64,000 nucleotides of DNA from JAXGRD01 sp040766105 (GCA_040766105.1 JAXGRD010000003.1:248001-312000); one strand, 5' to 3'; counted from the stretch's first letter, positions 34,764 to 42,654 are shown. The notes: a model not told the origin generated them from the letters alone. Numbers and translations are program-made.

Positions 34764-35198
34764 GCATGTTCATTTTCATGGATACAGAGGCAGATTCCAA
34801 TATCTCTCCGTTTTATATCCGGTTCATATCACAAAAAATATTCTGCTTGGCTATTTGCGGAAACTCAAATAGATTGATAATCTGACCGATTGCTCCTTTT
34901 ATTGCATCGTTGTGCAGAAAACAGATACATAACTGAGCCATGTAGGTTTTATGCCGGAGCAATCTGCACAATCTTGTATTTATCCGTGTCATTAGTCTGA
35001 AAATAGAGGTCCCTGAACCACTCAAGCCCCTTCCGTCGGACTAATGACTTGCTAAAAAGTGGTATTGTACAGATTCATTCTTCTCCAATGATACGGCGGC
35101 CTCATTTTCTGACTAATGGCCTAAAAAAGGTAGACATTGTGCAGAAGTGATTGCCTTCAGGTTGAATGGTAACCTTGCCGCTGAAGCCTCGGTAAGTA
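34764..35198. other. Gene-poor DNA with decayed repeats
   Basis: I see no supportable gene; a 70-codon minus-strand open frame at 34813-35025 lacks a ribosome binding site and family features. Two related 35-nt segments beginning GACTAATG and ending TTGTRCAGA lie at 35039-35073 and 35110-35144, 71 bp apart, suggesting the debris of an insertion element. Confidence 0.4.
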
Positions 35199-35224
35199 AA
35201 AAGACCGGGGGTCACCACGGTCTA
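35199..35224 (-). terminator. Terminator of the small-gene unit
   Basis: On the minus strand an AGACCG / CGGTCT stem with inner G-C pairs is followed by TTTTTAC. Confidence 0.7.
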
Positions 35225-35249
35225 CGGCAGAGTACTGTAGTTAGTTCAA

Positions 35250-35462
35250 TCATTTTTTCTTTGACGCTTTGATGTCCTCAATAGCACGACTCACCATCAC
35301 CAACTGTTCAAGTCGACCATCTTTTCTCAAGGAGCGTTTGTCTTCTATCGAGGCCGCCTTCCAATAGTCATCTACTCTCTTCTTAAGCTCAAGAATATCG
35401 TCATATTCGTAGGAGTATGTATCAAAAATATCTAACTCTTCGAAAATTTCTTTAGCAGTCAA
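35250..35462 (-). CDS. Small hypothetical protein (island)
   Basis: A 70-residue charged, probably all-helical protein (starts MTAKEIFEELDIFD, ends EDIKASKKK). No family recognised. Its stop codon lies in a 23-bp sequence repeated at 36980-37002, where another gene also ends in KKK. It lies in the decayed conjugative-element region. Confidence 0.55.
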   Translation of the reverse strand: MTAKEIFEELDIFDTYSYEYDDILELKKRVDDYWKAASIEDKRSLRKDGRLEQLVMVSRAIEDIKASKKK

Positions 35463-35488
35463 TTAATTGTTTCCACCCTCGTAACAAT

Positions 35489-35683
35489 TCAACCCTTTCC
35501 CTTATTTCTGTCAAACATGTCTACCACAAATTGAGGCATAGGCTCTATGTCATTATCTTTGCAGTACTTTATCGCTTCACGAATATCAATATCAAGGTCG
35601 CTTTCAATCATGTAGACGCCATCTACCGCTAAATCATCAAGTCCCTTCAGTGGAACATCTCTTCCCATCTGCTTAACCTCCAT
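35489..35683 (-). CDS. Small hypothetical protein (island)
   Basis: A 64-residue acidic protein (MEVKQMGRDVPLKGLDD..., ends MFDRNKGKG) with a GGAGG site overlapping the end of a decayed upstream frame. No domain recognised. It is 26 bp upstream of the 70-residue gene, so the two may be co-transcribed. Confidence 0.5.
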   Translation of the reverse strand: MEVKQMGRDVPLKGLDDLAVDGVYMIESDLDIDIREAIKYCKDNDIEPMPQFVVDMFDRNKGKG

Positions 35684-35852
35684 TGAGCTTCAGCCAGTAA
35701 CCAGAATAAATAAATCCCGAATAGTATATAATCGCTTTCTTTTCCTCATCCAACCTAAAATCATCTAGCTGAATCTGATGCCTGTCAATGTACGCAACTC
35801 GACGGTCAAAATATTTCCAAATGATTTTTTTATCTCTTCCGCCTCCCTCTTT
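35673..35852 (-). pseudogene. Decayed reading frame without a start codon
   Basis: A frame of about 60 codons reads like protein (KKIIWKYFDRRVAYIDR, then LDEEKKAIIYYSGF, ending YWLKLNGG) but has no ATG, GTG or TTG at a suitable place and a stop just upstream. Its 3' end overlaps the start of the next small gene. It is probably the C-terminal remnant of a lost island gene. Confidence 0.4.
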
Positions 35853-35932
35853 TTACAGAGGAGTGATTTCATCTTCTTTTTCATCACAGTCTCTAAACTA
35901 TGTCATGATATAGTCCCTCCTAATTTCTCCTC

Positions 35933-36160
35933 TTATATCTCAATCTCATAAGGAAGAAGATCTTCTCCCTCCTCATATTTAGGGCAAGGGGCGTTATCAA
36001 AATATACTTCTCTAGGTTTTCTAATTCCTTCAGGATACTTTTTACACACGCCCCATCCTATATGCTCCTTTTCTGCAAAAATGCAGGTTCTACAGCACAT
36101 TTTCAACTCATCACAAGTTCGCATCCCCGTCATAGGCCTTTCATCATTCCAAAAACTCAT
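35933..36160 (-). CDS. Small Cys-rich protein
   Basis: A 75-residue protein with cysteines spaced as in a metal-binding or disulfide mini-domain (CDELKMCCRTCIFAE, WGVCKKYPEG, APCPKYEEG). GGAGGGTG before the ATG at 36160 decides the start over the ATG four codons upstream. Function unknown; small Cys-rich proteins of this kind occur in mobile elements. Confidence 0.6.
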   Translation of the reverse strand: MSFWNDERPMTGMRTCDELKMCCRTCIFAEKEHIGWGVCKKYPEGIRKPREVYFDNAPCPKYEEGEDLLPYEIEI

Positions 36161-36319
36161 TCCACCCTCCATGTTTCTACCTACATTCAGTTTATCATAA
36201 TCATCTCTTTCAAAAGGGTAATTATTTGGGGATTGTCATAGTTTCGAATTGAACCCTATCAGTCCAGTTCCTTTATTATACTTTCTCTTTGTAACAGTGG
36301 CTCCGTGCTTTTCTCTCCT

Positions 36320-36586
36320 CTACCTATACACCTCTCGTCTGTGTCTGATGGTCATAATCAAAATAATTATTCTCTCATCTTCAATTTGGGCTATGGCTCT
36401 GTAATCTCCTATGCGGTATCGCCACTCCCCGGAATGATTTCCCGTCAACGGTTTCCCATGTCTTCTAGGATCTTCACATCCTTCTAGATTTTTTCTTATC
36501 CAACCTGTCAGGAATGCGGCTGTATGCTTATCAATTTTCTTCAGATCCTTTTTTGCTGTGATTGTAAACTCAACATAATACTTCAT
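36320..36586 (-). CDS. RelE/ParE-superfamily toxin
   Basis: An 88-residue protein with the RelE fold pattern: YYVEFTITAKKDLKKIDK, then GKPLTGNHSGEWRYRIGDYRAIAQIEDERIIILIMTIRHRREVY (quoted in part). The Arg/His-rich C-terminus (RHRREVY) matches the active region of ribosome-dependent RNases of this family. It overlaps the antitoxin gene by 4 bp. Confidence 0.88.
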   Translation of the reverse strand: MKYYVEFTITAKKDLKKIDKHTAAFLTGWIRKNLEGCEDPRRHGKPLTGNHSGEWRYRIGDYRAIAQIEDERIIILIMTIRHRREVYR

Positions 36587-36804
36587 ACAAGGCCTAATTC
36601 TTTCTCCACCTCGTCCAAGCTAAAGGTAGTGTCATCCTTTCGATACTCTTCCATAGCCTTCTTATAAGCATTTAAATCATATTCATCTTCTATACGCTCA
36701 ATCACCGACTGTCTCATTAGCTCCGAAACACTCATATTATGTATTTCAGCATACTTTTTTATCATCAAAGTATCTTCTTCGCTCAATCTAATGGATATAG
36801 TCAT
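36583..36804 (-). CDS. Ribbon-helix-helix antitoxin of the RelE partner
   Basis: A 73-residue protein whose first 45 residues form an RHH DNA-binding domain (TISIRLSEEDTLMIKKYAE...SVSELMRQSVIERI). A flexible acidic C-terminus (DDTTFSLDEVEKELGLV) should wrap and neutralise the toxin. It precedes the toxin gene, and the direct repeats just upstream are the expected autoregulatory operator. Confidence 0.88.
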   Translation of the reverse strand: MTISIRLSEEDTLMIKKYAEIHNMSVSELMRQSVIERIEDEYDLNAYKKAMEEYRKDDTTFSLDEVEKELGLV

Positions 36805-36825
36805 TTTACTTCCTCCTTTCTGATT

Positions 36826-36844
36826 TTGTATTACTTTGTATTAC
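36826..36844. promoter_or_regulatory. Operator direct repeat of the toxin-antitoxin pair
   Basis: Two copies of TTGTATTAC with a 10-bp period lie immediately upstream of the antitoxin gene. The one-turn period suits cooperative RHH dimer binding. Confidence 0.65.
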
Positions 36845-36919
36845 ACATTATATCCCTTTAAATCCCATTGTCAAGTAGATCCCATATTCCTCCGCCGCTT
36901 TACCCATATCTTTCTCCAA

Positions 36920-36942
36920 GAAAAAACACCCTTTCGGGTGCC
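36920..36942 (-). terminator. Intrinsic terminator
   Basis: On the minus strand CACCC-GAAA-GGGTG is followed by TTTTTTC. It separates the decayed primase region from the toxin-antitoxin pair. Confidence 0.75.
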
Positions 36943-36989
36943 ATTTCTTTTGGTGGAGGGCAATGGTCGATAACCTTCGGTTAGTTCAA

Positions 36990-37167
36990 TCATTTTTTCT
37001 TTTCTGTTTCATCTTTGTCATTTAAGAAGTTGGGGATATCAAACTTTGACATATCAACTTCATCATCCAAAATAAACTCTGTTCCTTCGGGATAATCTAT
37101 GTTTAAATCGTATTCACTTAATTTCACATAATCACGAAGCAGAAGAACACGCCCGTAACGGTCGCCA
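36990..37167 (-). pseudogene. 3' fragment of an unknown island gene joined at a deletion scar
   Basis: The last ~59 codons (IGDRYGRVLLLRDYVKLSEY..., ends DKDETEKKK) read like a genuine protein end. Everything upstream of about 37167 belongs to a different gene read in another frame, so this is the C-terminal piece of a gene whose front was deleted. An ATG at 37223 gives a 77-codon chimeric frame that could still be translated, but it has no good ribosome binding site. Confidence 0.6.
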
Positions 37168-37290
37168 ATGCTCACGTGTGCAGTAGACATTGCCATGCAG
37201 CTTAATGAGATTTTCAGGTTCATATAGCCTGAGATAGGTGAGCAGATCCATCTCTCTGGCCCTTGCGATTACTTCTTCTGAATAATAGAT
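37168..37290 (-). pseudogene. N-terminal fragment of a DUF3991/Toprim-type primase
   Basis: After the YdbC stop, an AGGAGG site is followed at normal distance by ATC where an ATG is expected. The frame then reads YYSEEVIARAREMDLLTYL and ENLIKLHGNVYCTREH, the hallmark start of the primase-like DUF3991 proteins of conjugative elements. Homology stops abruptly after TREH and the frame runs into foreign sequence. The gene is dead: start codon lost and C-terminus deleted. Confidence 0.65.
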
Positions 37291-37302
37291 GGCGAACACC
37301 TC

Positions 37303-37581
37303 CTATCTTTCATGGTCGTTGACTCTAGGTGTGTTCATGTCATTCAGAAGCCCGATGGCATCTCTTGCCTGAACTGCATCAATAAATCTCTTCGTTTCAT
37401 CCGCAGTCAGTGTGACACCGCGAGACATATGCTCGTGATCCTCAGACCAGTCACGAATATCTACCTTAGCTGCAGCACCATTCCAGGAAATGATGTTGAC
37501 TTCCTTTGTCCAGCCCGTAGGATATTTTGCTATAGTTCCCACGTTGGCATGAATCTTATAACTGATTTCTCCATTGCTCAT
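37303..37581 (-). CDS. YdbC/PC4-family single-stranded DNA-binding protein
   Basis: A 92-residue protein with the PC4-like pattern: IHANVGTIAKYPTGWTKEVN, ISWNGAAAKVDIRDWSEDHE and MSRGVTLTADE. The start at 37581 is fixed by an AAGGAGGT site. YdbC proteins bind single-stranded DNA and are regular cargo of clostridial integrative conjugative elements, which supports the island interpretation. Confidence 0.8.
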   Translation of the reverse strand: MSNGEISYKIHANVGTIAKYPTGWTKEVNIISWNGAAAKVDIRDWSEDHEHMSRGVTLTADETKRFIDAVQARDAIGLLNDMNTPRVNDHER

Positions 37582-37656
37582 AATGTTTACCTCCTTGTTT
37601 CTGGGCATAAGAAAAGCCCCATACTTCAGTGTATGGAGCATGTAATTGTGTGTTGA

Positions 37657-38754
37657 TTATACGTCAGCACTATTTATATAATCATATAATTTTTCCAATT
37701 CACTTATAATAATTGGGGTGAGTTCTGAGAGAGAAAAATCCTTTATATCAATGTTATTTTTCGAAAAAGCTTGCTTTAATTTGGATTCAAAATCATATTC
37801 TTTTTTTCTCTGCAAAAATATTTTAATTGGAACCAAGGCTACTGCATCCTTATCAATGAGCTCATGAATAAGAAAAGCAACACATATTCTAAATTTCATA
37901 AATCTTGCATTTTCATATTCATTCAGGTTATCTAAAAGTAAAAGCGAATAATGAAGTGCTACAGGATATCTCATAAAAGGAGTGAATCCCATCTCCATAC
38001 ACGGAATAATTACTGAAACAGCTTGTTGAATCCCGCCAAAGGTCAACATAAAAAAATTCTCTGCATCCGTTTTATTTTTATCTACATAATGACCTGATTC
38101 ATCTACTGCTTTCCTGAACCTTTCTTCAAATTCCAAAGATAAGTTATCGTCTTCAGAAAATTTTATAATTGTTTCAATATCATTCCTTGCATTTTCAACT
38201 ATATCATGAAAGGTTTTGCATTTTGAGAAATAATCCGAAATGTTATCTATTCCATTAAACAGATTTACAAATATATTTTCTGCGACCTTTTGTAGTAAAT
38301 CATCAGAATCATAAACATTAAAACTTCTTAGTGGAAGAATAAGTACGTCTCCCTCAAGATTGTCCAAAATTTTTATGTTGTCAGCAGCAGTATTTCCTAT
38401 CTGCTTATATAAATCCTTGGCATCATTATCGTTTGGCAAAAGTTCACAAACTCTAGCGTATCGTCCTAGCGGATCATCAACAATATGCTTATTGCCCATA
38501 AGCAAGAACGGATAATGTTCTCCATCATCATAGTCCATATACGTTATCGCCGTAAAAACATAGTTTTCTTCTCCACAGAACCACGCTTTTAAATATAATT
38601 GTACTTCATCAGCATGACGAACCCAAAACAGACTAATTTCATCTAATGCCTCCGGAGCACGACCACTAGTGAGTTTAGGCATTAATACCTTAAGCAAGTT
38701 TTTATATTCATCTTGTATTCTTAGTATTCTACTTTGTAATAGATTCGACCTCAA
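37657..38754 (-). CDS. Unknown 365-residue protein, second gene of an AT-rich cassette
   Basis: I do not recognise this protein. It is mostly helical by composition, with no signal peptide, transmembrane helix or nuclease motif that I can identify. Sections such as FWVRHADEVQLYLKAWFCGEEN and HYSLLLLDNLNEYENARFMKFRI suggest an alpha-solenoid-like or DUF-type fold. Its start lies 26 bp inside the upstream gene, so the pair is translationally coupled. Base composition is clearly more AT-rich than the flanking metabolic genes, a sign of transfer. Defence or another two-component accessory role is possible but unproven. Confidence 0.75.
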   Translation of the reverse strand: MRSNLLQSRILRIQDEYKNLLKVLMPKLTSGRAPEALDEISLFWVRHADEVQLYLKAWFCGEENYVFTAITYMDYDDGEHYPFLLMGNKHIVDDPLGRYARVCELLPNDNDAKDLYKQIGNTAADNIKILDNLEGDVLILPLRSFNVYDSDDLLQKVAENIFVNLFNGIDNISDYFSKCKTFHDIVENARNDIETIIKFSEDDNLSLEFEERFRKAVDESGHYVDKNKTDAENFFMLTFGGIQQAVSVIIPCMEMGFTPFMRYPVALHYSLLLLDNLNEYENARFMKFRICVAFLIHELIDKDAVALVPIKIFLQRKKEYDFESKLKQAFSKNNIDIKDFSLSELTPIIISELEKLYDYINSADV

Positions 38755-40207
38755 AATTCAGCACCTCATTTAATAGTTTGTCTGGGATACCAACCAATTC
38801 ATTAAGAAAAGAAACAGTTTTATTCATAACCATAATACAATCTGGAAGGACGGATTTTAAAATAATAGAATCTTCAATATCTGGAGTGCAATGGTATTTA
38901 TGGGCCGGGTTATTGCATTTTAAAAGTGACGACTCACGAATAGCCCCCCACAAACCATGTTCAAATGAAGAATCATAGTCATAATATAAACCGTATAATT
39001 CTTTTTCACCTACAGTCTCAGCCTTTATTCGAATATTTTGTTTATCAAAGTATTTTGTGTCCATATTGATAAATTCTTCATTAGTAAATTCATTCACTAA
39101 CGATTCAATATAATCTATATCAAAATGCGAATCATTATGACTGGTATCACTTTCTCTATAACGTGCAAGAATCAGTTTATACAACCCAATGCCATAATAC
39201 TGATACTCACTCCAAATATTCTCATGACTGGATTCATTTTTATCTAAATATTTCATCATAATGAAATCTTCAATTAGTACTCTTACACAGCTTCTTCCTG
39301 AGAAAGAGTTAAATAAATCATTCTTATAAACTTCTTTCAGACGTTTATAAGAATATGTAGCAATTCCTAATAGAACGCTCATTTTCTCATCAAGTGGCAC
39401 GGATTTTTCGTATAACTCCGTTAAATATAAAAACACCTCATGTAGACTTTCCATATATTTTGTAATATTTCTGTTTTCTTTAGGAAAACTAATTGAGAAT
39501 AAAGAGCAATCAGTCATTTCGCTTACACACCTCCAAAAACCTTCAATATAACTTGAATCCGTCTCTTCAAAAGTTAGTATCATCATTTCCATTGATCTTA
39601 CATTAGGACGTGCCACCTGCATTATCTCATCTGAATGATTAGAATACGCATAGTACTGCAACATTTCTGCGTCTTCTTTCCGGATTTTCATTTTCCCAGA
39701 CAAAAGATGGAAGTAAAGAGCAACAAACCTAACATCAGTTGCTTGATTAGAATGTTGGTCCATAATATCCCGCAATACACCAATTAAGCTATCGCTTCTA
39801 TCTTCAATGCTTTGCTGGCTTGAATAGAAATGCTCAGCAAATGAAGGAGTTTTGCTTGATGTTAGGAAAAGTGTAAGTGGTGATAATGCATCCTTTGCTC
39901 CGATGAAACATATATAATCATACAATTCATCCTGCACTTTTTCATCCAACCTTAGTATTTGTGACATTCTCGCAGTGGTAAGGTTTGGTGATAGTTCATG
40001 AAGTTTTGAAACAATCTGATAAGCTGTCTTTAAGCCTTTTTCTCTTCCATATTTTTTTAATATTAATCCAATCCAAATGTATTCAGGCACTCGCCCATAA
40101 GACCATGATTTTTCATCTTCAAGTTCTTCCATCATCGGTATTGAATTAAATGGTGTAATAAACTCGCCTTTTTTAAAAGTATGATCTGCTAACTTACTGC
40201 GCACCAT
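38729..40207 (-). CDS. DUF5677-like protein, first gene of an AT-rich cassette
   Basis: A 492-residue soluble protein. The C-terminal third has a pattern I associate with the DUF5677 domain: GEKELYGLYYDYDSSFEHG, then LWGAIRESSLLKCNNP, and a histidine-containing TPDIEDSIILKS segment. The N-terminal ~300 residues are unassigned and helical. DUF5677 proteins are functionally uncharacterised and often lie in accessory regions. It overlaps the 365-residue gene and the pair has no other partner on this strand. Confidence 0.7.
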   Translation of the reverse strand: MVRSKLADHTFKKGEFITPFNSIPMMEELEDEKSWSYGRVPEYIWIGLILKKYGREKGLKTAYQIVSKLHELSPNLTTARMSQILRLDEKVQDELYDYICFIGAKDALSPLTLFLTSSKTPSFAEHFYSSQQSIEDRSDSLIGVLRDIMDQHSNQATDVRFVALYFHLLSGKMKIRKEDAEMLQYYAYSNHSDEIMQVARPNVRSMEMMILTFEETDSSYIEGFWRCVSEMTDCSLFSISFPKENRNITKYMESLHEVFLYLTELYEKSVPLDEKMSVLLGIATYSYKRLKEVYKNDLFNSFSGRSCVRVLIEDFIMMKYLDKNESSHENIWSEYQYYGIGLYKLILARYRESDTSHNDSHFDIDYIESLVNEFTNEEFINMDTKYFDKQNIRIKAETVGEKELYGLYYDYDSSFEHGLWGAIRESSLLKCNNPAHKYHCTPDIEDSIILKSVLPDCIMVMNKTVSFLNELVGIPDKLLNEVLNFEVESITK

Positions 40208-40231
40208 ATTTCCTCTTTTCTATCAATTAGC

Positions 40232-40432
40232 CCCATACGGTATATTATATCTTTCGTTTGCAAACAACACAATGCAAGTAAATGGGCAATACTGTGGCAA
40301 TGTATCGGCACCTCATTACAAGATGCCATTGCAGTGAATATATGCAGCAATGACGATTACAGCAAACTGAATTGTCAGCTTTATCGTCTTCGCCATGAAT
40401 ATGTGAAGCATTATCTTACCCAGTCTTTCTGA
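40232..40432 (+). pseudogene. Possible C-terminal remnant on the plus strand
   Basis: An open frame reads SKWAILWQCIGTSLQDAI, then ICSNDDYSKLNCQLYRLRHE and ends YVKHYLTQSF. It has no start codon and overlaps the 3' end of the convergent radC gene. Composition looks protein-like, but no family is recognised; it may be coincidence. Confidence 0.25.
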
Positions 40433-40896
40433 TGAATCGAAGGCAGCATTCCTTCTGATTTCATGCTTAGCATCTCGCCGGTTTCTCCGGCAACTATGAT
40501 GTGATCCAGCATCTTAATGTCAAGGAATTCACCACAGGCCATAAGCCTTTCAGTGACTTCCTTGTCTTCGGCTGACGGTGTCATGTTTCCTGATGGATGA
40601 TTATGAATCGCAATGAATGCTGCAGCATTACTCAGGATTGATGACTTGAAGACCTCTCTTGGACTGATCAGTGACGCACTCAGTGTTCCAACGCTGCAGA
40701 TATTCAGGTTGATTATCTGCCCGTTGGTCTTAAGATTTATGATTGCAAATACTTCACGGTCGTACTGCTTCAGTTCGTTTGCTACAGCATTGAGAACATC
40801 CTCCGGTGTTTTGATTGGCTCAGCACTGTAGAGTGAGGGTTCCTTTACAAGTCTGACATTAACGACATTGATTTTGTTTTCTTTTGATCTAGCCAT
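40411..40896 (-). CDS. radC: RadC-family JAB-domain protein
   Basis: A 161-residue MPN/JAB-domain protein with the metal-binding motif FIAIHNHPSGNMTPSAED and upstream GTLSASLISPREVFKSSIL. It lacks the N-terminal helix-hairpin-helix part of chromosomal RadC, like the short copies carried by plasmids and conjugative elements. The function of such proteins is not settled; a role in repair proper is not supported. The ATG at 40896 is preferred to the TTG two codons upstream, and it overlaps the preceding small gene. Confidence 0.88.
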   Translation of the reverse strand: MARSKENKINVVNVRLVKEPSLYSAEPIKTPEDVLNAVANELKQYDREVFAIINLKTNGQIINLNICSVGTLSASLISPREVFKSSILSNAAAFIAIHNHPSGNMTPSAEDKEVTERLMACGEFLDIKMLDHIIVAGETGEMLSMKSEGMLPSIHQKDWVR

Positions 40897-41005
40897 CCTC
40901 AAGCACCACCTTTATCTCAATTGAAATAACTGTATCTTCGGGCATTGTTTCAATGAGTTCCTTTAGTTCCTCAGTGGTAAGCTCTCTAATATTTGTATTC
41001 TCCAT
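40889..41005 (-). CDS. 38-residue island protein overlapping radC
   Basis: A short acidic helical protein (MENTNIRELTTEELKELIE...) with a GAGGATAA site upstream. Its stop overlaps the radC start by 8 bp and its start overlaps the end of the 95-residue gene, showing tight coupling. No family recognised. Confidence 0.5.
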   Translation of the reverse strand: MENTNIRELTTEELKELIETMPEDTVISIEIKVVLEDG

Positions 41006-41273
41006 AGAAATTATCCTCGCTTTCTGCTACTTCAGGTTCATCTTCCGATGGCTCCAGGAGTGTTTCCTCATCAGTTCCGTCACTAAGGTAGGTGATAACC
41101 TTTCTCCCTTTGATAGCATTCTGAAGTTCCGTTATGATGTGAATTTCGGGAACCGTGATACCCGGGACCGCGAGTATCTTTGGAAGATCCAGGGCGGTAA
41201 TCTTCTTCTCTGTATTGATTCCATTGTCAATCAGCTTATTCAGCGTTTTCAGTTTTGTTTTCTCTACCGGCAT
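40986..41273 (-). CDS. Hypothetical island protein
   Basis: A 95-residue protein with a basic helical N-terminus (VEKTKLKTLNKLIDNGINTEKKITALDLPKI, shortened) and a very acidic tail (LLEPSEDEPEVAESEDNF). It overlaps genes on both sides. No family recognised; gene order with radC resembles conjugative-element accessory operons. Confidence 0.6.
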   Translation of the reverse strand: MPVEKTKLKTLNKLIDNGINTEKKITALDLPKILAVPGITVPEIHIITELQNAIKGRKVITYLSDGTDEETLLEPSEDEPEVAESEDNFYGEYKY

Positions 41274-41391
41274 TTTCCTTTTCCTCTCTTTCTTTTAGAA
41301 TTCTAACCATACAGTAACCGCAGAACGGCACCAGCTTACTTCTGTAGTTACAGTTCTCTGGGCATAATCTTTTGTTTAACTCCTTAGGCAT
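41236..41391 (-). CDS. Small zinc-finger-like island protein
   Basis: A 51-residue protein with four cysteines in two pairs (CPENC and CGYC), a likely zinc knuckle, and a charged C-terminal helix. AGGAGGTG sits before the ATG at 41391, which overlaps the upstream gene's end. Function unknown. Confidence 0.6.
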   Translation of the reverse strand: MPKELNKRLCPENCNYRSKLVPFCGYCMVRILKEREEKENAGRENKTENAE

Positions 41392-41704
41392 TGTCGGCAC
41401 CTCCTTCCATAAGATTTGTTCCGTACTCTGTAAAGGTGTACCAGTTGGTATGATCAAAGCCTGACTTCGCAAGTTTCTTTGAGCGGATGACTCCATTGTC
41501 TCTGAGATTCCTGATTGCATATTTGACCATATCAATGGACAGAAACGGATTGTCGATTGTAATCTGCTTGGCTGAACATCTCATCCATGTGCAGTCAACC
41601 AGCTCCATTCTTTCCAGGTTTTCTCTTTCGTAGAATAGATATTCAGCTACAACAGCTGCATTAAGGCCGTATCTCTCGGCAACATTTCCTCTGAATGTGT
41701 ACAT
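41384..41704 (-). CDS. Winged-helix protein of the island
   Basis: A 106-residue protein resembling phage or element replication-module winged helices: YGLNAAVVAEYLFYERENL, CSAKQITIDNPFLSIDMVKYAIRNLRDNGVI (quoted in part), and TNWYTFTEYG. It probably binds DNA. The ATG at 41704 has a TTGGAGGAAAG site, better than the start four codons upstream. It leads a run of four overlapping small genes ending in radC. Confidence 0.65.
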   Translation of the reverse strand: MYTFRGNVAERYGLNAAVVAEYLFYERENLERMELVDCTWMRCSAKQITIDNPFLSIDMVKYAIRNLRDNGVIRSKKLAKSGFDHTNWYTFTEYGTNLMEGGADNA

Positions 41705-41758
41705 ACTTTCCTCCAAATGAAATGAAGGCCGAGAGATTATCTCAGCCTTCGCAGTTAG

Positions 41759-42047
41759 TTATTCATTATCGTTATTTGGATCAGCGTGCTTCTTGTTTCT
41801 TCTTCTGAGAAGTGCAAGTGCAGCTGCTGAACCAAGTGCAAGCCCTGCATAAAGCATCATGTTAAAGCTGTCGCCGGTCTGTGGGACAGGCGGCTTTTCA
41901 GGGTAGGTAATACTCTGATCCTTATCGTTGATGTCTGCGTGTGCAGTAATCTTTACGTTGTTGTGATAAAGGTCCTCAAAGACTACGACAGTCTTCTTTT
42001 CGAGATTGCTTGAATCAAGATGGAAGGTAAGCTTAACAGTTCCGTTT
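41759..42047 (-). pseudogene. C-terminal stub of an LPXTG surface protein
   Basis: About 95 codons read like the end of a VaFE/pilin-type wall protein: a strand-rich segment (KKTVVVFEDLYHNNVKITAH), a sorting signal PPVPQTGDS, a hydrophobic helix (LYAGLALGSAAALALL) and a RRRNKK tail. There is no start codon. The upstream part was deleted and the remaining sequence abuts, in a different frame, the end of the neighbouring gene at about 42035-42050. Confidence 0.75.
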
Positions 42048-42428
42048 AGCTAATTTCTCAAAGAGAATACTAAGGAAGAATTCGCAGAAGCCGTCATCAT
42101 AATCGAGACTTTCAGACAGCTCTTCTAATGGGAGAAATCTGTCCGGATCGTTCTTGTCTTTAAGGTCATCCGCCAGATATTCAATTGCTTCTTCATAGCA
42201 CGAATGATCATACATGAATTTTGCTGCGTGCAATGTGTGCTTCAATGCATTAAAATCTGATTTCGTTTTCGCAGATTTTAAGAAAATCTCCGATAATACG
42301 TCAGCATACCCAATCAAATCGTTACAGATAAGGTCTTCCTCAGCCGAATCCAGTTCTGTCTCCGCGTTATCAAAAGGTTCATCAGAAAGTATAATTCTGA
42401 TAAATAGATTCCTGTTTTTTTCTGTCAT
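42033..42428 (-). CDS. Hypothetical island protein, 3' end possibly altered by a deletion
   Basis: A 131-residue acidic helical protein (MTEKNRNLFIRIILSDEPFD...; YDHSCYEEAIEYLADDL). GAAAGGAAAAAG precedes the ATG at 42428. Its last few codons run into the LPXTG-protein stub in another frame, so its native C-terminus may have been replaced by KRNC. No family recognised. Confidence 0.55.
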   Translation of the reverse strand: MTEKNRNLFIRIILSDEPFDNAETELDSAEEDLICNDLIGYADVLSEIFLKSAKTKSDFNALKHTLHAAKFMYDHSCYEEAIEYLADDLKDKNDPDRFLPLEELSESLDYDDGFCEFFLSILFEKLAKRNC

Positions 42429-42510
42429 GCTTTTTCCTTTCTGCCACATTGGCTTAAACAAAAAACCGTACTCCTGATTGAGTACGGCATGTATAGATAC
42501 TGGCAGAAGG

Positions 42511-42654
42511 TTATACGATGAGCTTTACAAGAAGTTCATCGACAGCATCTGTGTATCTGTTTTCTGCTATTAAGTTGTTTCTGAGCTCATTAAGTGCGAA
42601 TACCAGAACTCTGATCTCGTCATAGGTGAGCTTAAGCTTCATTGCATTTCTCAT
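42511..42654 (-). CDS. 47-residue island protein
   Basis: A helical peptide (MRNAMKLKLTYDEIRVLVFA...TDAVDELLVKLIV). AAGGAG is 8 nt before the ATG at 42654; the ATG three codons upstream sits too close to that site. The LTYDEIRVLVFALNELRN pattern resembles short proteins found in clostridial conjugative elements. Confidence 0.55.
   Translation of the reverse strand: MRNAMKLKLTYDEIRVLVFALNELRNNLIAENRYTDAVDELLVKLIV

Noticed and set aside
34813..35025. 70-codon minus-strand open frame after the IS4-type transposase
   Set aside because: No ribosome binding site, no family resemblance, and it lies in repeat-like decayed DNA.
36871..36993. 40-codon ORF starting MIELT after the 36990 fragment
   Set aside because: Contains the intrinsic terminator hairpin within it; probably only the relic start of a deleted gene.
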